A stretch of 64,000 nucleotides of DNA from Candidatus Nitrotoga sp. AM1P (GTDB lineage: Bacteria; Pseudomonadota; Gammaproteobacteria; Burkholderiales; Gallionellaceae): the NCBI RefSeq assembly GCF_013168275.1, contig NZ_AP019547.1, positions 930,001-994,000 on the forward strand. Reading direction: 5' to 3'. The translations under genes were made by a program, and so were the position numbers. The notes beneath the pieces were generated by a model, which was not told the origin of the DNA, searched no databases, and saw nothing but the letters and a program-made list of their open reading frames with translations. Of the stretch, positions 8,932-18,658 are shown one piece after another. How positions within the stretch are numbered: position 1 is the first letter of the stretch; the number at the start of each line of letters is the position of its first letter.

Positions 8932-9618
8932 ATGACCGCTAATATTCTGGTAGTGGAAGACGAACCTGCGATTCAGGAACTGCTGGCATTCAACATAGCG
9001 CAATGCGGCTACCGCGCAATCGAGGCATATGATGCCGATAGCGCTTGGACGCACATCAACCATGCGCTGCCAGATCTAATCCTGCTTGACTGGATGCTGC
9101 CCGGTAGCAGTGGCGTGGAGCTGGCGCGCCGTCTACGCACCGATCAACGCACACGCAACATTCCCATTATAATGCTGACTGCACGTACCGACGAACGCGA
9201 CAAAATTATGGGGCTGGAGTCAGGTGCAGACGACTACATAACCAAACCATTTTCGCCGCGTGAGTTGATGGCTCGCATCCGTGCCGTGTTACGCCGCCGT
9301 GCACCACAAATGAGTGATGAAACAGTCACGGCAGGTGGGCTGGAATTATCGCCAGCGATGCATCGTATCAACGCTAATGGAGCAATGATTGATCTTGGGC
9401 CGACCGAATTTCGTTTGTTACATTTTTTTATGACCCATCCCGAGAGAGTCTATAGTCGTTCGCAGCTGCTCGACCAAGTTTGGGGCGATCATGTATTTGT
9501 GGAAGAGCGCACAGTGGATGTGCACATTCGCCGTCTGCGCCAAGCGCTTGAACCCTCCAGCCTCGATGGACTGATTCAAACTGTGCGCGGCAGCGGCTAC
9601 CGTTTTTCGTGCAATTAA
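8932..9618 (+). CDS. phoB: Phosphate regulon response regulator PhoB
   Basis: A 228-residue OmpR/PhoB-type response regulator. Receiver domain: acidic residues in VVEDEPAIQE, the phosphorylated aspartate in LILLDWMLPGSSG, the conserved lysine in DYITKPFSPREL. The C-terminal winged helix has GPTEFRLLHFFMTHPERVYSR and VDVHIRRLRQALEP. The PhoB assignment over other OmpR-type regulators rests on the upstream Pho box, the following phoR and overall sequence. ATG 8932 is preferred over GTG 8914 because the receiver begins directly and CGGAGA precedes it. Confidence 0.93.
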   Translation: MTANILVVEDEPAIQELLAFNIAQCGYRAIEAYDADSAWTHINHALPDLILLDWMLPGSSGVELARRLRTDQRTRNIPIIMLTARTDERDKIMGLESGADDYITKPFSPRELMARIRAVLRRRAPQMSDETVTAGGLELSPAMHRINANGAMIDLGPTEFRLLHFFMTHPERVYSRSQLLDQVWGDHVFVEERTVDVHIRRLRQALEPSSLDGLIQTVRGSGYRFSCN

Positions 9619-9751
9619 ATAAATTGGATGGGTAAATCGTAGCCATAATTAATCCCGTCAATTGCAGTCTATTTGCATCCTGCCGATATGTAGTTTTCTC
9701 CTGCTTTGCACATCCTAGTAATGGCGCAGCGTAATTTTAAAAGGCTACACC

Positions 9752-11074
9752 ATGTTTAATTTTTGGCGGCGTGCACTTTTTTTCCCTTTTGTCTTTCTCG
9801 TTCTCTCCTTGTTAGTGTGGGCAACAGTTGGAGCGTTACCCGCTACCTTATTCTTTAGTGTATTTTTGCTGATATATCTAGTGCTTCACTTGCGCCAGCT
9901 CGAAGCACTTGATTACTGGCTGGCCGATTCTGATGAGCGTATGGTGCCTGATGGTCCAGGGATGTGGGAGGAGGTCTTTACGCGGCTGAACAGAATGGTA
10001 CGTCAGCATCGCAAAGAACATGAGCAACGTGTCGCGGCACTACAACACATGGAGCAGGCTACCTCGGCGCTGCCAGAAGGAGTGACCATACTCGATGAAG
10101 CCTATCACATTGAATGGTGCAACCCGCTTGCCGAGCAACATTTTGGCCTGGACTGCAAGCGCGACATCGGCCAACAAATCACTTATCTGGCGCGTCAACC
10201 TGAATTCGTGCAGTACCTTGCCCTGCACGAATTCAGCGAACAACTGGTTCTGTGCGGTGCGCGGCAGGACGGGCTGACGCTGTCCATCAAACTGATTCCC
10301 TACGGCAACAACAAGCTGCTATTGATCAGCCGCGACATTACTCATCTGGAACGTATTGAGACCATGCGCCGTGATTTTGTCGCTAATGTGTCGCATGAAC
10401 TACGCACACCGCTTACCGTAGTCAACGGTTTTGTTGAGACCCTGCACGACATGCCCAACCTTGAAAACAGCATGACACGCCGCGCGCTGCACCTGATGGG
10501 CGAACAAACGCACCGCATGGAGCGGCTGGTAGACGATTTACTTACCTTGTCCAAACTGGAGGACACACTCAACGCCTTGCAGGAAGAAACCGTGGATGTA
10601 TCCAGACTTTTAAGCACGCTACATCAAGAGGGACAATCTTTAAGTGCGGAAAAACACACCTTGCGACTGGAACTAACAAGTAGTTGCGCTCTGCTTGGCA
10701 ACGCCGATGAGTTACGCAGCGCCTTTGGTAATTTAATATCAAATGCCATCCATTACACTCCGCAAGGGGGCGAGATTTTAGTAAGCTGGCACGAACAAGG
10801 CGACCGGCCAGTTTTCAGTGTCCAGGACAGCGGTAGCGGCATCGCGCCGCAACATATTCCGCGCCTGACCGAGCGTTTTTATCGGGTAGACCGCAGTCGC
10901 GCACGAGAAACCGGAGGCACAGGTCTGGGGTTGGCCATTGTCAAACACATAGCTAGCCGACATCAAGCGCGACTTGAGATTGCCAGCGTGGAAGGCAAGG
11001 GCAGCACCTTCAGCATGGTATTCCCGGCCAGTCGACGTCTGTCATTGCCAGCGGAAGAAACTGGTGCCACTTAG
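9752..11074 (+). CDS. phoR: Phosphate regulon sensor histidine kinase PhoR
   Basis: A 440-residue membrane kinase. Seen in order: two N-terminal hydrophobic segments, a PhoR-type linker (MWEEVFTRLNRMVRQHRKEH), a PAS-like domain (ALPEGVTILDEAYHIEWCN), the HisKA box with phospho-accepting histidine (DFVANVSHELRTPLTVVNG), and the ATPase N, G1 and G2 boxes (FGNLISNAIHYTPQGG, VQDSGSGIAPQH, GGTGLGLAIVKHI). PhoR senses phosphate status through the Pst/PhoU system and phosphorylates PhoB. It lies 133 bases after phoB with no visible terminator, so it is probably co-transcribed from the Pho-box promoter. Confidence 0.93.
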   Translation: MFNFWRRALFFPFVFLVLSLLVWATVGALPATLFFSVFLLIYLVLHLRQLEALDYWLADSDERMVPDGPGMWEEVFTRLNRMVRQHRKEHEQRVAALQHMEQATSALPEGVTILDEAYHIEWCNPLAEQHFGLDCKRDIGQQITYLARQPEFVQYLALHEFSEQLVLCGARQDGLTLSIKLIPYGNNKLLLISRDITHLERIETMRRDFVANVSHELRTPLTVVNGFVETLHDMPNLENSMTRRALHLMGEQTHRMERLVDDLLTLSKLEDTLNALQEETVDVSRLLSTLHQEGQSLSAEKHTLRLELTSSCALLGNADELRSAFGNLISNAIHYTPQGGEILVSWHEQGDRPVFSVQDSGSGIAPQHIPRLTERFYRVDRSRARETGGTGLGLAIVKHIASRHQARLEIASVEGKGSTFSMVFPASRRLSLPAEETGAT

Positions 11075-11123
11075 TGATACCATTACATATTAATGGCTGG
11101 ATATTCAATAACTTCTCTTACAC

Positions 11124-12152
11124 TCAGGCTAAGTTTTTAACATACCATGCCATCGATTCTTCCAAACCTTGGGCAATAAAGTGACTAGGCGCATAACCCA
11201 GAAAAGACTGGGCTTTTGAAATATCTGCTTGAGAGTGGCGCACATCACCCCCACGAAAATCACGGTAAACCGGTTTAAATTCTTTCAAATGGGGAAAGTG
11301 CGGCAGGAGCAATATTCGGCATTGCTCAAAGAGGTTATTAAGCGTAGTTCTATCCCCGACAGCGATATTGTAAACTTGATTGGTGGCAGCGATATCCTCT
11401 ACAGTCGCTGCAAGAAGATTGGCTTGCACGGCGTTGTCGATATAGCAAAAGTCGCGGCTGGTTTCTCCGTCGCCATTGATATAAACAGGCTGATTCTTGA
11501 TCATACCGGACACCCACTTCGGGATTACCGCTGCGTAGGCACCATTAGGATCCTGGCGACGTCCAAAAATGTTGAAATAGCGCAATCCGATTGTGTGAAA
11601 TTCATAACATCTACTAAATACATCAGCATAAAGCTCGTTCACATACTTTGTCACTGCATAAGGCGACAAAGGCTTGCCTATTAAATTTTCAACCTTGGGC
11701 AACCCGGGATGATCACCATAAGTTGAACTGGAAGCCGCATATACAAAGCGTTTTACCGCTGCATCGCGCGCCGCCACCAGCATATTGAGAAAACCCGAGA
11801 TATTATTTTCATTAGTAAGTATGGGATTCTCAAGCGAGCGTGGCACCGAACCAAGCGCCGCCTGATGCAGTACATAATCCACACCTGATACCGTCTCTCG
11901 ACAAACACTTAAATCGCGAATATCACCCTCAATGACACGCAACCGAGCCCATTGCGACGGTGTTACGTAATGCTGTACCTTCTCCAGATTCTCTCTATAA
12001 CCAGTAGAAAAATTATCCAAGCCAATAACATGCTGCTCGAGCCGGAGAAGTGTCTCTACCAAGTTGCTCCCAATAAATCCAGCCGCGCCCGTAACCAGCC
12101 AAACACATGGTTCCTGCGGAAGACGCTGCTTAAGAGCTTGAAAAGCGGTCAT
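11124..12152 (-). CDS. UDP-N-acetylglucosamine 4-epimerase-type protein (WbpP/TviC-like)
   Basis: A 342-residue extended short-chain dehydrogenase/epimerase. Seen: the NAD-binding [19 protein letters not shown] near residue 18, [28 protein letters not shown], the [13 protein letters not shown] serine motif and the [13 protein letters not shown]yr-x-x-x-Lys pair. This pattern, with the N-terminal extension before the Rossmann motif, matches WbpP and Vi-antigen TviC, which interconvert UDP-GlcNAc/GalNAc and their uronic acids. It supplies a sugar nucleotide for surface polysaccharide, consistent with the glycan loci further along, although it stands alone here and points away from them. Confidence 0.85.
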   Translation of the reverse strand: MTAFQALKQRLPQEPCVWLVTGAAGFIGSNLVETLLRLEQHVIGLDNFSTGYRENLEKVQHYVTPSQWARLRVIEGDIRDLSVCRETVSGVDYVLHQAALGSVPRSLENPILTNENNISGFLNMLVAARDAAVKRFVYAASSSTYGDHPGLPKVENLIGKPLSPYAVTKYVNELYADVFSRCYEFHTIGLRYFNIFGRRQDPNGAYAAVIPKWVSGMIKNQPVYINGDGETSRDFCYIDNAVQANLLAATVEDIAATNQVYNIAVGDRTTLNNLFEQCRILLLPHFPHLKEFKPVYRDFRGGDVRHSQADISKAQSFLGYAPSHFIAQGLEESMAWYVKNLA

Positions 12153-12396
12153 AATTATTCCTCACACATACCAAAGAGCCATACCCTATGCCTTTGACTA
12201 ACATCGAATTAAAATGCGAATTTGTCGCTTGCAAATGCAAATTATTTGTAATTAACAATTGAAGACTTCAGAACATTTCTAAACGGGTACCAAAGACGAC
12301 TTAAATCGCAGACAGAAATTGCCCCTATCGAATTCTACCTTAGCTCAACTTCATTTCACACTTACCATCCAGGTTTAACAAAAGTGCTGAATATTT
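12153..12396. other. Divergent intergenic region between the epimerase and hemP
   Basis: AT-rich, with no gene recognised. It presumably carries the promoter of the epimerase on the minus strand; the Fur-like box of hemP follows at its right edge. Confidence 0.5.
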
Positions 12397-12415
12397 ATCA
12401 ATGGTAATCATTCAA
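12397..12415 (+). promoter_or_regulatory. Fur-like box upstream of hemP
   Basis: AATGGTAATCATT (12400-12412) matches 12 of 13 bases of the Fur core AATGATAATCATT. The full 19-base match is weaker at both edges. Its position about 90 bases before hemP fits iron-dependent repression. Confidence 0.55.
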
Positions 12416-12504
12416 ATATTACAAAAAACTTGCAATCATCTTTGAATAAAGTAATAATAATAATACGAATTGTTCTTATTTATATTAAATGGATTTTGAT
12501 AGCT

Positions 12505-12696
12505 ATGCCCATTCAACGCGAGACAGAAACTTCTAACACTGCGTGTCAGTCAGTTTCAAACTCTAAAAAAAATTTACTCATTCGCATTAAAAGTGAAGAT
12601 TTGTTTCAACTAAAGCGCGAAATAGAAATTGAACATGCAGGCCGCATTTACCGACTGCAATTAACTCAAAGCAACAAGATGATTTTAACAGCATAA
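12505..12696 (+). CDS. hemP: Hemin uptake protein HemP
   Basis: A 63-residue protein ending EIEHAGRIYRLQLTQSNKMI LTA-like, the conserved C-terminal core of HemP (an E-H-x-G-x-x-Y-R-L-x-L-T pattern). HemP proteins are small cytoplasmic proteins tied to haem uptake genes; in some betaproteobacteria they activate haem receptor genes. ATG 12505 is chosen over an ATG-less extension back to 12430 because the family begins close to here and the extension is unusually hydrophobic. The Fur-like box upstream and the HugZ gene about 3.5 kb downstream suggest an iron or haem theme, now interrupted by an IS30 insertion at 12801. Confidence 0.8.
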   Translation: MPIQRETETSNTACQSVSNSKKNLLIRIKSEDLFQLKREIEIEHAGRIYRLQLTQSNKMILTA

Positions 12697-12800
12697 ACAT
12701 ACAACTACATTAGCAACGAACGACAATAATTCGTGTAATCACAATAACTCTGAGCATTGCATCACTAAAAATAATTAGTGCACCACTGGTAAGTAAGCAA

Positions 12801-13905
12801 GGCGGATTCAAGTTCGAAGTGCAACAGCTCATGCTAGCTTGGTGTAGCGCATCGCTACCCCAAATAATACTCCATGCGGTGACCTGAAACCCAGCACTTT
12901 GCGTGGCCGGTGGTTGAGTCGTTCTACCGCTCGCTGCACTTGCTCCTCGGTAACGTCAGTCAACTTCATGCCCTTGGGGAAGTACTGCCGCAATAACCCA
13001 TTACTGTTCTCGTTCAGACCTCGCTCCCAGGAACGGCAGGGGTGCGCGAAATAGATCGCAGTCTGTAGTTCTGCTGCGATGCGTTCATGTCCCGTAAACT
13101 CTTTGCCGTTATCGAATGTAATGGTGTGGCATTGGTCTTTATGGGGACTCAGCAAACTCGTTGTCACGGTCGTTACACCCTCGGCATGTTTGCTGCGTAT
13201 GTGCCCCGTCAACACATAGCGCGACTTCCTTTCAGCCAGGGTAACCAGTCCACCTTTGTGGTTCTTGCCGATGACGGTATCACCCTCCCAATCACCCATG
13301 CGCGTCTTTTGGTCCACGATTTCCGGACGTTCATTAATGCTGACACGGTTCTTGATCATGCCTCGCCGCTCTTGCCCGCTCGCATATCGCTTGCGGCGTG
13401 GTTTCTGGCTACGTAAATGTTGGTGCAGGTCACCTCCATCACGTTTGTCCGCGTAAATGTGCTGGTAGATGATCATCTCATGGCTAATCTGCAGTTCACC
13501 TTCCAACTCAAGCCGATTAGCGGCTTGTTCTGGGCTGAGGTCTTCCCGGATCAACCTCTCGACTTCCGTCCAGCACTCCGATGAGAATTGCTTGCCATTG
13601 ATACAGACTTGCCGGCGCTCATCACGTAATGATTGCGCTTGTTTTAGCCGCCAGCCACGTTGACCTTTGTTTCGTCTGAACTCTCGTGAAATCGTCGACT
13701 TGTCCACGCCCATCTTTTGGGCAATCCGAGTTTGATTCAAACCCGCTTGTTTCAATCCGTAAATCTGATATCGTTGTCCGCTGGTGAGTTGCTTATATTG
13801 CTTCATCTGTGCTCCTTTTACTTGGTCGTTTAAGTGGCTCCGATAGTAACGCAGCTTGCCACTTAAATTCACTTACAAAAGTTGCACTTCAGTGTTGAAT
13901 CCGCC
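12801..13905 (-). mobile_element. IS30-family insertion sequence, copy 1
   Basis: The element is bounded by 25-base inverted repeats, 12801-12825 and 13881-13905. They share GGCGGATTCAA at the outer end and GAAGTGCAAC at the inner end and differ only in four bases between. One transposase gene lies inside on the minus strand. Total length of 1105 bases fits IS30. I see no clear target-site duplication. Confidence 0.9.
12829..13806 (-). CDS. IS30-family transposase (copy 1, intact frame)
   Basis: A 325-residue DDE transposase. Seen: the N-terminal helix-turn-helix (LTSGQRYQIYGLKQAGLNQ, QKMGVDKSTISREFRRNKG), then the catalytic domain with GDWEGDTVIG, HTITFDNGKEFTGHERIA and SWERGLNENSNGLLRQYFPK. 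The start MKQYKQ at 13806 matches the second copy at 16991; the open frame runs upstream to 13872, but that would read back toward the terminal repeat. One extra residue occurs in EMIIYQHIYADK compared with EAIYRHVYADK in copy 2. The frame is open, so this copy may be active. Confidence 0.92.
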   Translation of the reverse strand: MKQYKQLTSGQRYQIYGLKQAGLNQTRIAQKMGVDKSTISREFRRNKGQRGWRLKQAQSLRDERRQVCINGKQFSSECWTEVERLIREDLSPEQAANRLELEGELQISHEMIIYQHIYADKRDGGDLHQHLRSQKPRRKRYASGQERRGMIKNRVSINERPEIVDQKTRMGDWEGDTVIGKNHKGGLVTLAERKSRYVLTGHIRSKHAEGVTTVTTSLLSPHKDQCHTITFDNGKEFTGHERIAAELQTAIYFAHPCRSWERGLNENSNGLLRQYFPKGMKLTDVTEEQVQRAVERLNHRPRKVLGFRSPHGVLFGVAMRYTKLA

Positions 13906-14247
13906 GCATAATAAAATTGGCTTACACATAAAGTTTGTATTAACACTACCCCGCATACTCCTTAGATTTCATACCAAATCATAAACCAGCATCAAGGTAT
14001 ACTCTCTATTGACCTGTACAACCATTGGCAGTGAACTCAAGCCAACAATTCTAGTCAAACTTAACAGAAGTTTACTAAGGCAAATAACGCAAAGCAAAGA
14101 ATATAAATAAATGTAGCGAGAGAGAGAAAATTTTCATCAATAGAAGTAGCAACGGGGCAGCGCCAATTTGCTGCATGTAGATGAATACTCTCTTTAACTA
14201 GATACATTATTATCTTGGTTCAAGAGTTCACTATAGGAGGAATGTCA
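13906..14247. other. Intergenic region right of IS30 copy 1
   Basis: About 340 AT-rich bases with no gene or RNA recognised. The right end holds the ribosome site of the next small gene (AGGAGG at 14235-14240). Confidence 0.5.
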
Positions 14248-14589
14248 ATGTACAGAATTATATTGGCTCTACTCAGCATAATTGCTGTTTCAGCTTCAGC
14301 AAGGACTATTCCACAGACTATTACTCCTAATGTCACATCGAAATTGCTGTCTACTCCGAACATTACACCGGGACTGCTGTCTACCCAAAATATCACACCC
14401 GGATTGCTGTCTACTCCAAATATCACACCCGGATTGCTGTCTACTCCAAATATTACATCGCGCCTGCTTTCATCCCCACAATTCTCTACTCCAGCAACCT
14501 TTATTCCTCACACGTTCTCTAATCCAGAAAATTCGAATCAAGGTATTCCGATTCTAGAAATTTCACCTCCATTTATTCCAACACCATAA
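14248..14589 (+). CDS. Small secreted protein built from decapeptide repeats
   Basis: A 113-residue protein of no family I recognise. Seen: a signal peptide (MYRIILALLSIIAVSASA, likely cut after ASA), a short linker, five tandem ten-residue repeats of the form P-N-I-T-P-G-L-L-S-T (14326-14475), and a proline-rich tail ending FIPTP. The perfect AGGAGG at 14235-14240 is seven bases before ATG 14248, which decides the start over ATG 14242 (one base away). There are no cysteines, no membrane anchor and no sorting signal. It stands alone between IS30 copy 1 and a gene-poor stretch. Export to the periplasm or outside is likely; the function is unknown. The strong ribosome site, intact frame and in-register repeats argue that it is a real gene. 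Confidence 0.65.
   Translation: MYRIILALLSIIAVSASARTIPQTITPNVTSKLLSTPNITPGLLSTQNITPGLLSTPNITPGLLSTPNITSRLLSSPQFSTPATFIPHTFSNPENSNQGIPILEISPPFIPTP
14326..14475 (+). repeat. Five in-frame 30-bp tandem repeats
   Basis: The units start at 14326, 14356, 14386, 14416 and 14446. Units 3 and 4 differ by one base (CAA versus CCA), whereas units 1, 2 and 5 have drifted more, so the array probably grew by recent duplication in the middle. Each unit encodes ten residues of the secreted protein. Confidence 0.9.
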
Positions 14590-15414
14590 GTTTTATGCGA
14601 GCACCAGAAGTGATGTGATTGTGGAAGGCAAATGCAAACAAAGAATATGCCGCTATGCATCACACCACCCTTATAATTGACGAATCACGAACAAAGTGAC
14701 CAACCGGATTCAAATGCCTGACAGTATAAGTCCACAATTCCTCTCTACAATTTCACTTGACCTAGCCTCAGCGCGTTGGTGATCACCACACCGATCTAAA
14801 GCTCATTGCGACTGAACGATATCGTCGGATACCATGAGGCGATCTTCTATTTTCCGCATCAGGTCGTACGCCGCCCATACACACATCCGGCGTGAAGCCT
14901 TTGGTAACAACAGTGCTGCATTCGCGCAGATGTGTCGTGTACCTTACACGCTGCCCATCTCATCGAGGAATCGCGAACCACGCGCAAAACCAATATGCAG
15001 ATGAAGTTCTTTTTATTGGAATCCTTAGCGGCAAACGAAATATCGCTCACTAGCAAAAGGTATGTCACTTATCCAGATGGTTACAGGTCAAGCACCATGC
15101 TGAATAACGTAGTAGAATTTATGACTTAATAATCGCAATTACCCATTGCAAATCACATAGAGCCGAAATTATTTTGCTGCCAGTTTTTATCATCATATTG
15201 GCAAGTAAAAGTTTGTTTATTTATTCAGAAAAATCAACATACCGGCAAAACTGAAAACAACGTAAGTACTATGGTAATCAACCGCGCCAATGACAACAAC
15301 GTGGTAAAAATCAGGCTAACCACCCACTCCGTACAGCGCAATCTTGTCTGAATTAATCTGCGATAACACGCAGAAAATACAGCAAATCCATCCAGAAAAT
15401 TTCCATAATTCATT
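14590..15414. other. Gene-poor stretch with a P-type ATPase relic
   Basis: Some 820 bases without a convincing gene. Short open frames on both strands around 14860-15130 resemble nothing I know and have no ribosome sites worth noting. The one recognisable item is a heavy-metal ATPase tail at 14745-14809, listed separately. The stretch reads as decayed DNA. Confidence 0.5.
14745..14809 (-). pseudogene. Relic of a heavy-metal P-type ATPase C terminus
   Basis: On the minus strand the reading AMSFRS, a one-base slip, then VVITNALRLGQVKL and a stop matches the usual end of CopA/HMA-type metal ATPases (AMAFSSVSVVTNALRLRR-type). Only about 20 residues survive. The match is short but distinctive. 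Confidence 0.5.
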
Positions 15415-15444
15415 TTGTTTGATAAAACAACTTTTTTGTATAAT
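15415..15444 (+). promoter_or_regulatory. Sigma-70 promoter of the WrbA-type gene
   Basis: TTGTTT (15415-15420), an 18-base spacer and a perfect TATAAT (15439-15444). The predicted start lies only about 12 bases before ATG 15463, so the leader is very short and no clear ribosome site is seen. Confidence 0.6.
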
Positions 15445-15447
15445 TAA

Positions 15448-16071
<624 letters not shown>

Positions 16072-16148
16072 AATTGGAACAATAAATGCCTTAAATATTT
16101 ATTCCCGCTTTCCCGGAAATAACACATAAATAACTTTCAGGAATATTT

Positions 16149-16844
16149 ATGAATAATGCGCGCGAAGCTCGCCAAATGTTACGTGCTCATCGCTACGGCG
16201 CGCTATGCACGCTGTCTAAAAAATTTGATGGCCATCCGTTCGGCTCTATCACACCCTATCTAGTTGACCATGATGGCAGTCTACTCATTCTGATTAGCAC
16301 ATTAGCGGAGCACACCAAAAACATCCAATATGACCCACGTGTAAGCCTAATAACGCATAACCAAGATAGCCCACATATTCAAACTCAAGGACGTATCACC
16401 GTGGTGGGTGCAGCGCAAATTATTACGGATACAGACAAAGCTGGCACACGCTATTTGCGCTACTTTCCGGAAGCACAAACCTACTTTAACATGCATGACT
16501 TTTCAATTTACCGCATCATGCCGCAGTCATTACGTTATATTGGTGGCTTCGGCAAAATCCATTGGATCGAGGCAAATAGCTATTTAGTACCACCCTATCC
16601 GTTAATTCAGCAAGAAAATAACGTGATCTCACACATGAACACGGATCATCGCGACACAATGCGTCACTACTGCCAACACTTTCATAAAATCGAAGTACTG
16701 CACGCGGAAATGTTAGGTATCGACTGCGATGGTTTCGATGTCCGCGCCGATGAAAAAATATTACGTTTTGATTTTCCCGAAATGGTGTTCGATGCGCAAC
16801 AGGCTCGCCATGCTTTAATCGCTATGTCACGAGCGCCTAGATAA
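16149..16844 (+). CDS. HugZ-type haem utilisation protein (FMN-binding split barrel plus DUF2470)
   Basis: A 231-residue protein. Residues 1-150 form a pyridoxamine 5'-phosphate oxidase-like split barrel (LRAHRYGALCTLSKKFDGHP, RYIGGFGKIHWIEANSYL), and residues 155-231 a DUF2470 domain (VISHMNTDHRDTMRHYCQHF). This architecture is that of HugZ/HutZ, which help use haem as an iron source, in some cases as haem oxygenases. Histidines suitable for haem contact lie in the SHMNTDH motif. With hemP at 12505 it suggests a haem-iron module, now split by IS30 copy 1 and intervening DNA. Confidence 0.82.
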   Translation: MNNAREARQMLRAHRYGALCTLSKKFDGHPFGSITPYLVDHDGSLLILISTLAEHTKNIQYDPRVSLITHNQDSPHIQTQGRITVVGAAQIITDTDKAGTRYLRYFPEAQTYFNMHDFSIYRIMPQSLRYIGGFGKIHWIEANSYLVPPYPLIQQENNVISHMNTDHRDTMRHYCQHFHKIEVLHAEMLGIDCDGFDVRADEKILRFDFPEMVFDAQQARHALIAMSRAPR

Positions 16845-16891
16845 ATATCCATGCCAAAGACTTTATTTTTCTTTGCTTAAAATAAATACAG

Positions 16892-17992
16892 GGCGGATTC
16901 AACACTGAAGTGCAACTTCTGTAAGTGAATTTAAGTGGCGAGCTGCGTTAATATCGGAGCCACTTAAATGACCAAGTAAAAGGAGCACAGATGAAGAAAT
17001 ACAAGCAGCGCACCAGCGGGCAACGATATCAGATTTACGAATTGAAACAAGCGGGTTTGAATCAAACTCGGATTGCCCAAAAGATGGGCGTGGACAAGTC
17101 GACGATTTCACGGGAGTTCAGGCGAAACAAAGGTCAACGCGGCTGGCGACCAAAGCAGGCGCAATCGTTACGTGATGAGCGCAAGCAAGCCTGTACGAAT
17201 GGCAAGTGCTTCTCATGGGATGAATGGGTGGAAGTCGAGAGGTTGATCCGGGATGACCTCAGCCCAGAACAAGCCGCCAATCGGCTTGAGCTGGAGGGCG
17301 AACTGCAGATCAGCCATGAGGCGATCTACCGGCATGTCTACGCAGACAAACGTGATGGAGGTGACCTGTGCCGGCATTTGCGAAGCCAGAAACCACGCCG
17401 CAAGCGATATGCAAGTGGGCAAGAGCGGCGAGGCATGATCAAGAACCGTGTCAGCATTGATGAACATCCGGAAATCGTTGACCAAAAGACGCGCATGGAG
17501 ATTGGGAAGGTGATACCGTCATCGGCAAGAACCACAAAGGTGGACTGGTTACCCTGGCTGAAAGGAAGTCGCGCTATGTGTTGGCGGGGCACCTACGCAG
17601 CAAACATGCCGAGGGTGTAACGGCCATGACAACGAGTTTGCTGAGTCCCCATAAAGACCAATGCCACGCCATTACATTCGATAACGGCAAAGAGTTTGCG
17701 GGACATGAACGCATCGCAGCAGAACTACAGACTGCGATCTATTTCGCGCACCCCTGCCGTTCCTGGGAGCGAGGTCTGAACGAGAACAGTAATGGGTTAT
17801 TGCGGCAGTACTTCCCCAAGGGCATGGCGTTGACTGACGTTACCGAGGAGCAAGTGCAGCGAGCGGTAGAACGACTCAACCACCGGCCACGCAAAGTGCT
17901 GGGTTTCAGATCACCGCATGAAGTACTATTCGGGGTAGAGGTGCGCTACACCAAGCCAACATGAGCTGTTGCACTTCGAACTTGAATCCGCC
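16892..17992 (+). mobile_element. IS30-family insertion sequence, copy 2
   Basis: The ends carry the same GGCGGATTCAA outer repeats as copy 1, at 16892 and, inverted, up to 17992. The orientation is opposite to copy 1. A two-base AG repeat on each flank could be a target duplication. Many single-base differences from copy 1 show that the two insertions are not a recent duplication of each other. Confidence 0.9.
16991..17964 (+). pseudogene. IS30-family transposase (copy 2, frameshifted)
   Basis: The N-terminal 165 or so residues (MKKYKQRTSGQRYQIYELKQ, MGVDKSTISREFRRNKGQRG) read normally. Near 17496 one G is missing relative to copy 1 (ATGGAGATTGGGAAGG against ATGGGTGATTGGGAGGG), so GDWEGD is lost. 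The rest of the catalytic domain, including FDNGKEFAGHERIA and ERGLNENSNGLL, continues in another frame to 17964. The product is a truncated DNA-binding domain without catalytic residues. IS30 elements do not normally rely on programmed frameshifting. Confidence 0.88.
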
Positions 17993-18013
17993 AGATAAAT
18001 TTGAAAAATTAAC

Positions 18014-18658
18014 ATGCATCACGCATTAAATGCTACCTCGTCTCCCATGAAACCTTACTCTGAATCATGCGAACAAAACCAAGCTCCCATACTTGAAGTC
18101 CTACAAGAAACACTCGTTAATCAAAAATATGTATTGGAAATAGCCAGTGGGACCGGCCAGCATGCCGTCTATTTCGGGCGTGCGCTACCCCACTTGACTT
18201 GGCAAACCAGTGAATTAGCGCAAAATCATGCGGGTATCCTGGCCTGGCTGGACGAGGCCCAACTACCCAATGTGCTTCCACCTGTAGCCATCGATGTGAA
18301 CGACGACCAATGGCCTATCGAAATTGTAGATACAGTGTTTAATGCCAACACGGTACATATCATTTCTTGGCCAGAAGTTGAGCAACTGTTTGCAGGCATA
18401 GCACGCGCTTTAAGTGCAGGTGGCATTCTGTGTCTGTATGGGCCCTTTAACTATGAGGGAAAGTTTACCTCCGAAAGCAATGCGCGTTTTGATGCATGGC
18501 TCAAATCACGCAACAGAAACAGCGGTGTGCGGGATTTTGAAGCTATCAATCGGCTCGCCGAAACGCATGGACTATTTCTGCTGAAAGATGTGCCCATGCC
18601 CAACAACAATCGAACCTTGGTGTGGCAACGCGCTCCCAACAACCTTGAAGCACCATGA
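18014..18658 (+). CDS. DUF938 family predicted SAM-dependent methyltransferase
   Basis: A 214-residue class I methyltransferase-like protein. Seen: the SAM-binding motif VLEIASGTGQHAVYFGRAL, the acidic motif QTSELAQNH, NANTVHIISWPEVEQLFAGI, and GGILCLYGPFNYEGKFTSESNARFD cut short here at its known core GPFNYEGKFTS. This is the DUF938 signature; the substrate is unknown. An internal ATG at 18047 (MKPYSESCEQN) aligns better with the usual family start. IS30 copy 2 ends only 21 bases before ATG 18014, so the native promoter has probably been displaced. The stop overlaps the next start (ATGA at 18655). Confidence 0.8.
   Translation: MHHALNATSSPMKPYSESCEQNQAPILEVLQETLVNQKYVLEIASGTGQHAVYFGRALPHLTWQTSELAQNHAGILAWLDEAQLPNVLPPVAIDVNDDQWPIEIVDTVFNANTVHIISWPEVEQLFAGIARALSAGGILCLYGPFNYEGKFTSESNARFDAWLKSRNRNSGVRDFEAINRLAETHGLFLLKDVPMPNNNRTLVWQRAPNNLEAP

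Noticed and set aside
14326..14475. Short CRISPR-like array
   Set aside because: The 30-bp units are directly adjacent without spacers, in frame, and encode repeats of a secreted protein.
14859..15129. Small open frames on both strands between the repeat protein and wrbA
   Set aside because: They overlap one another on opposite strands, lack ribosome sites and show no family features.
16991..17964. Programmed frameshifting in IS30 copy 2
   Set aside because: Copy 1 encodes the same protein in one frame; the missing G in copy 2 removes GDWEGD, and no slippery sequence or tRNA-stalling signal is evident. A simple deletion explains it.
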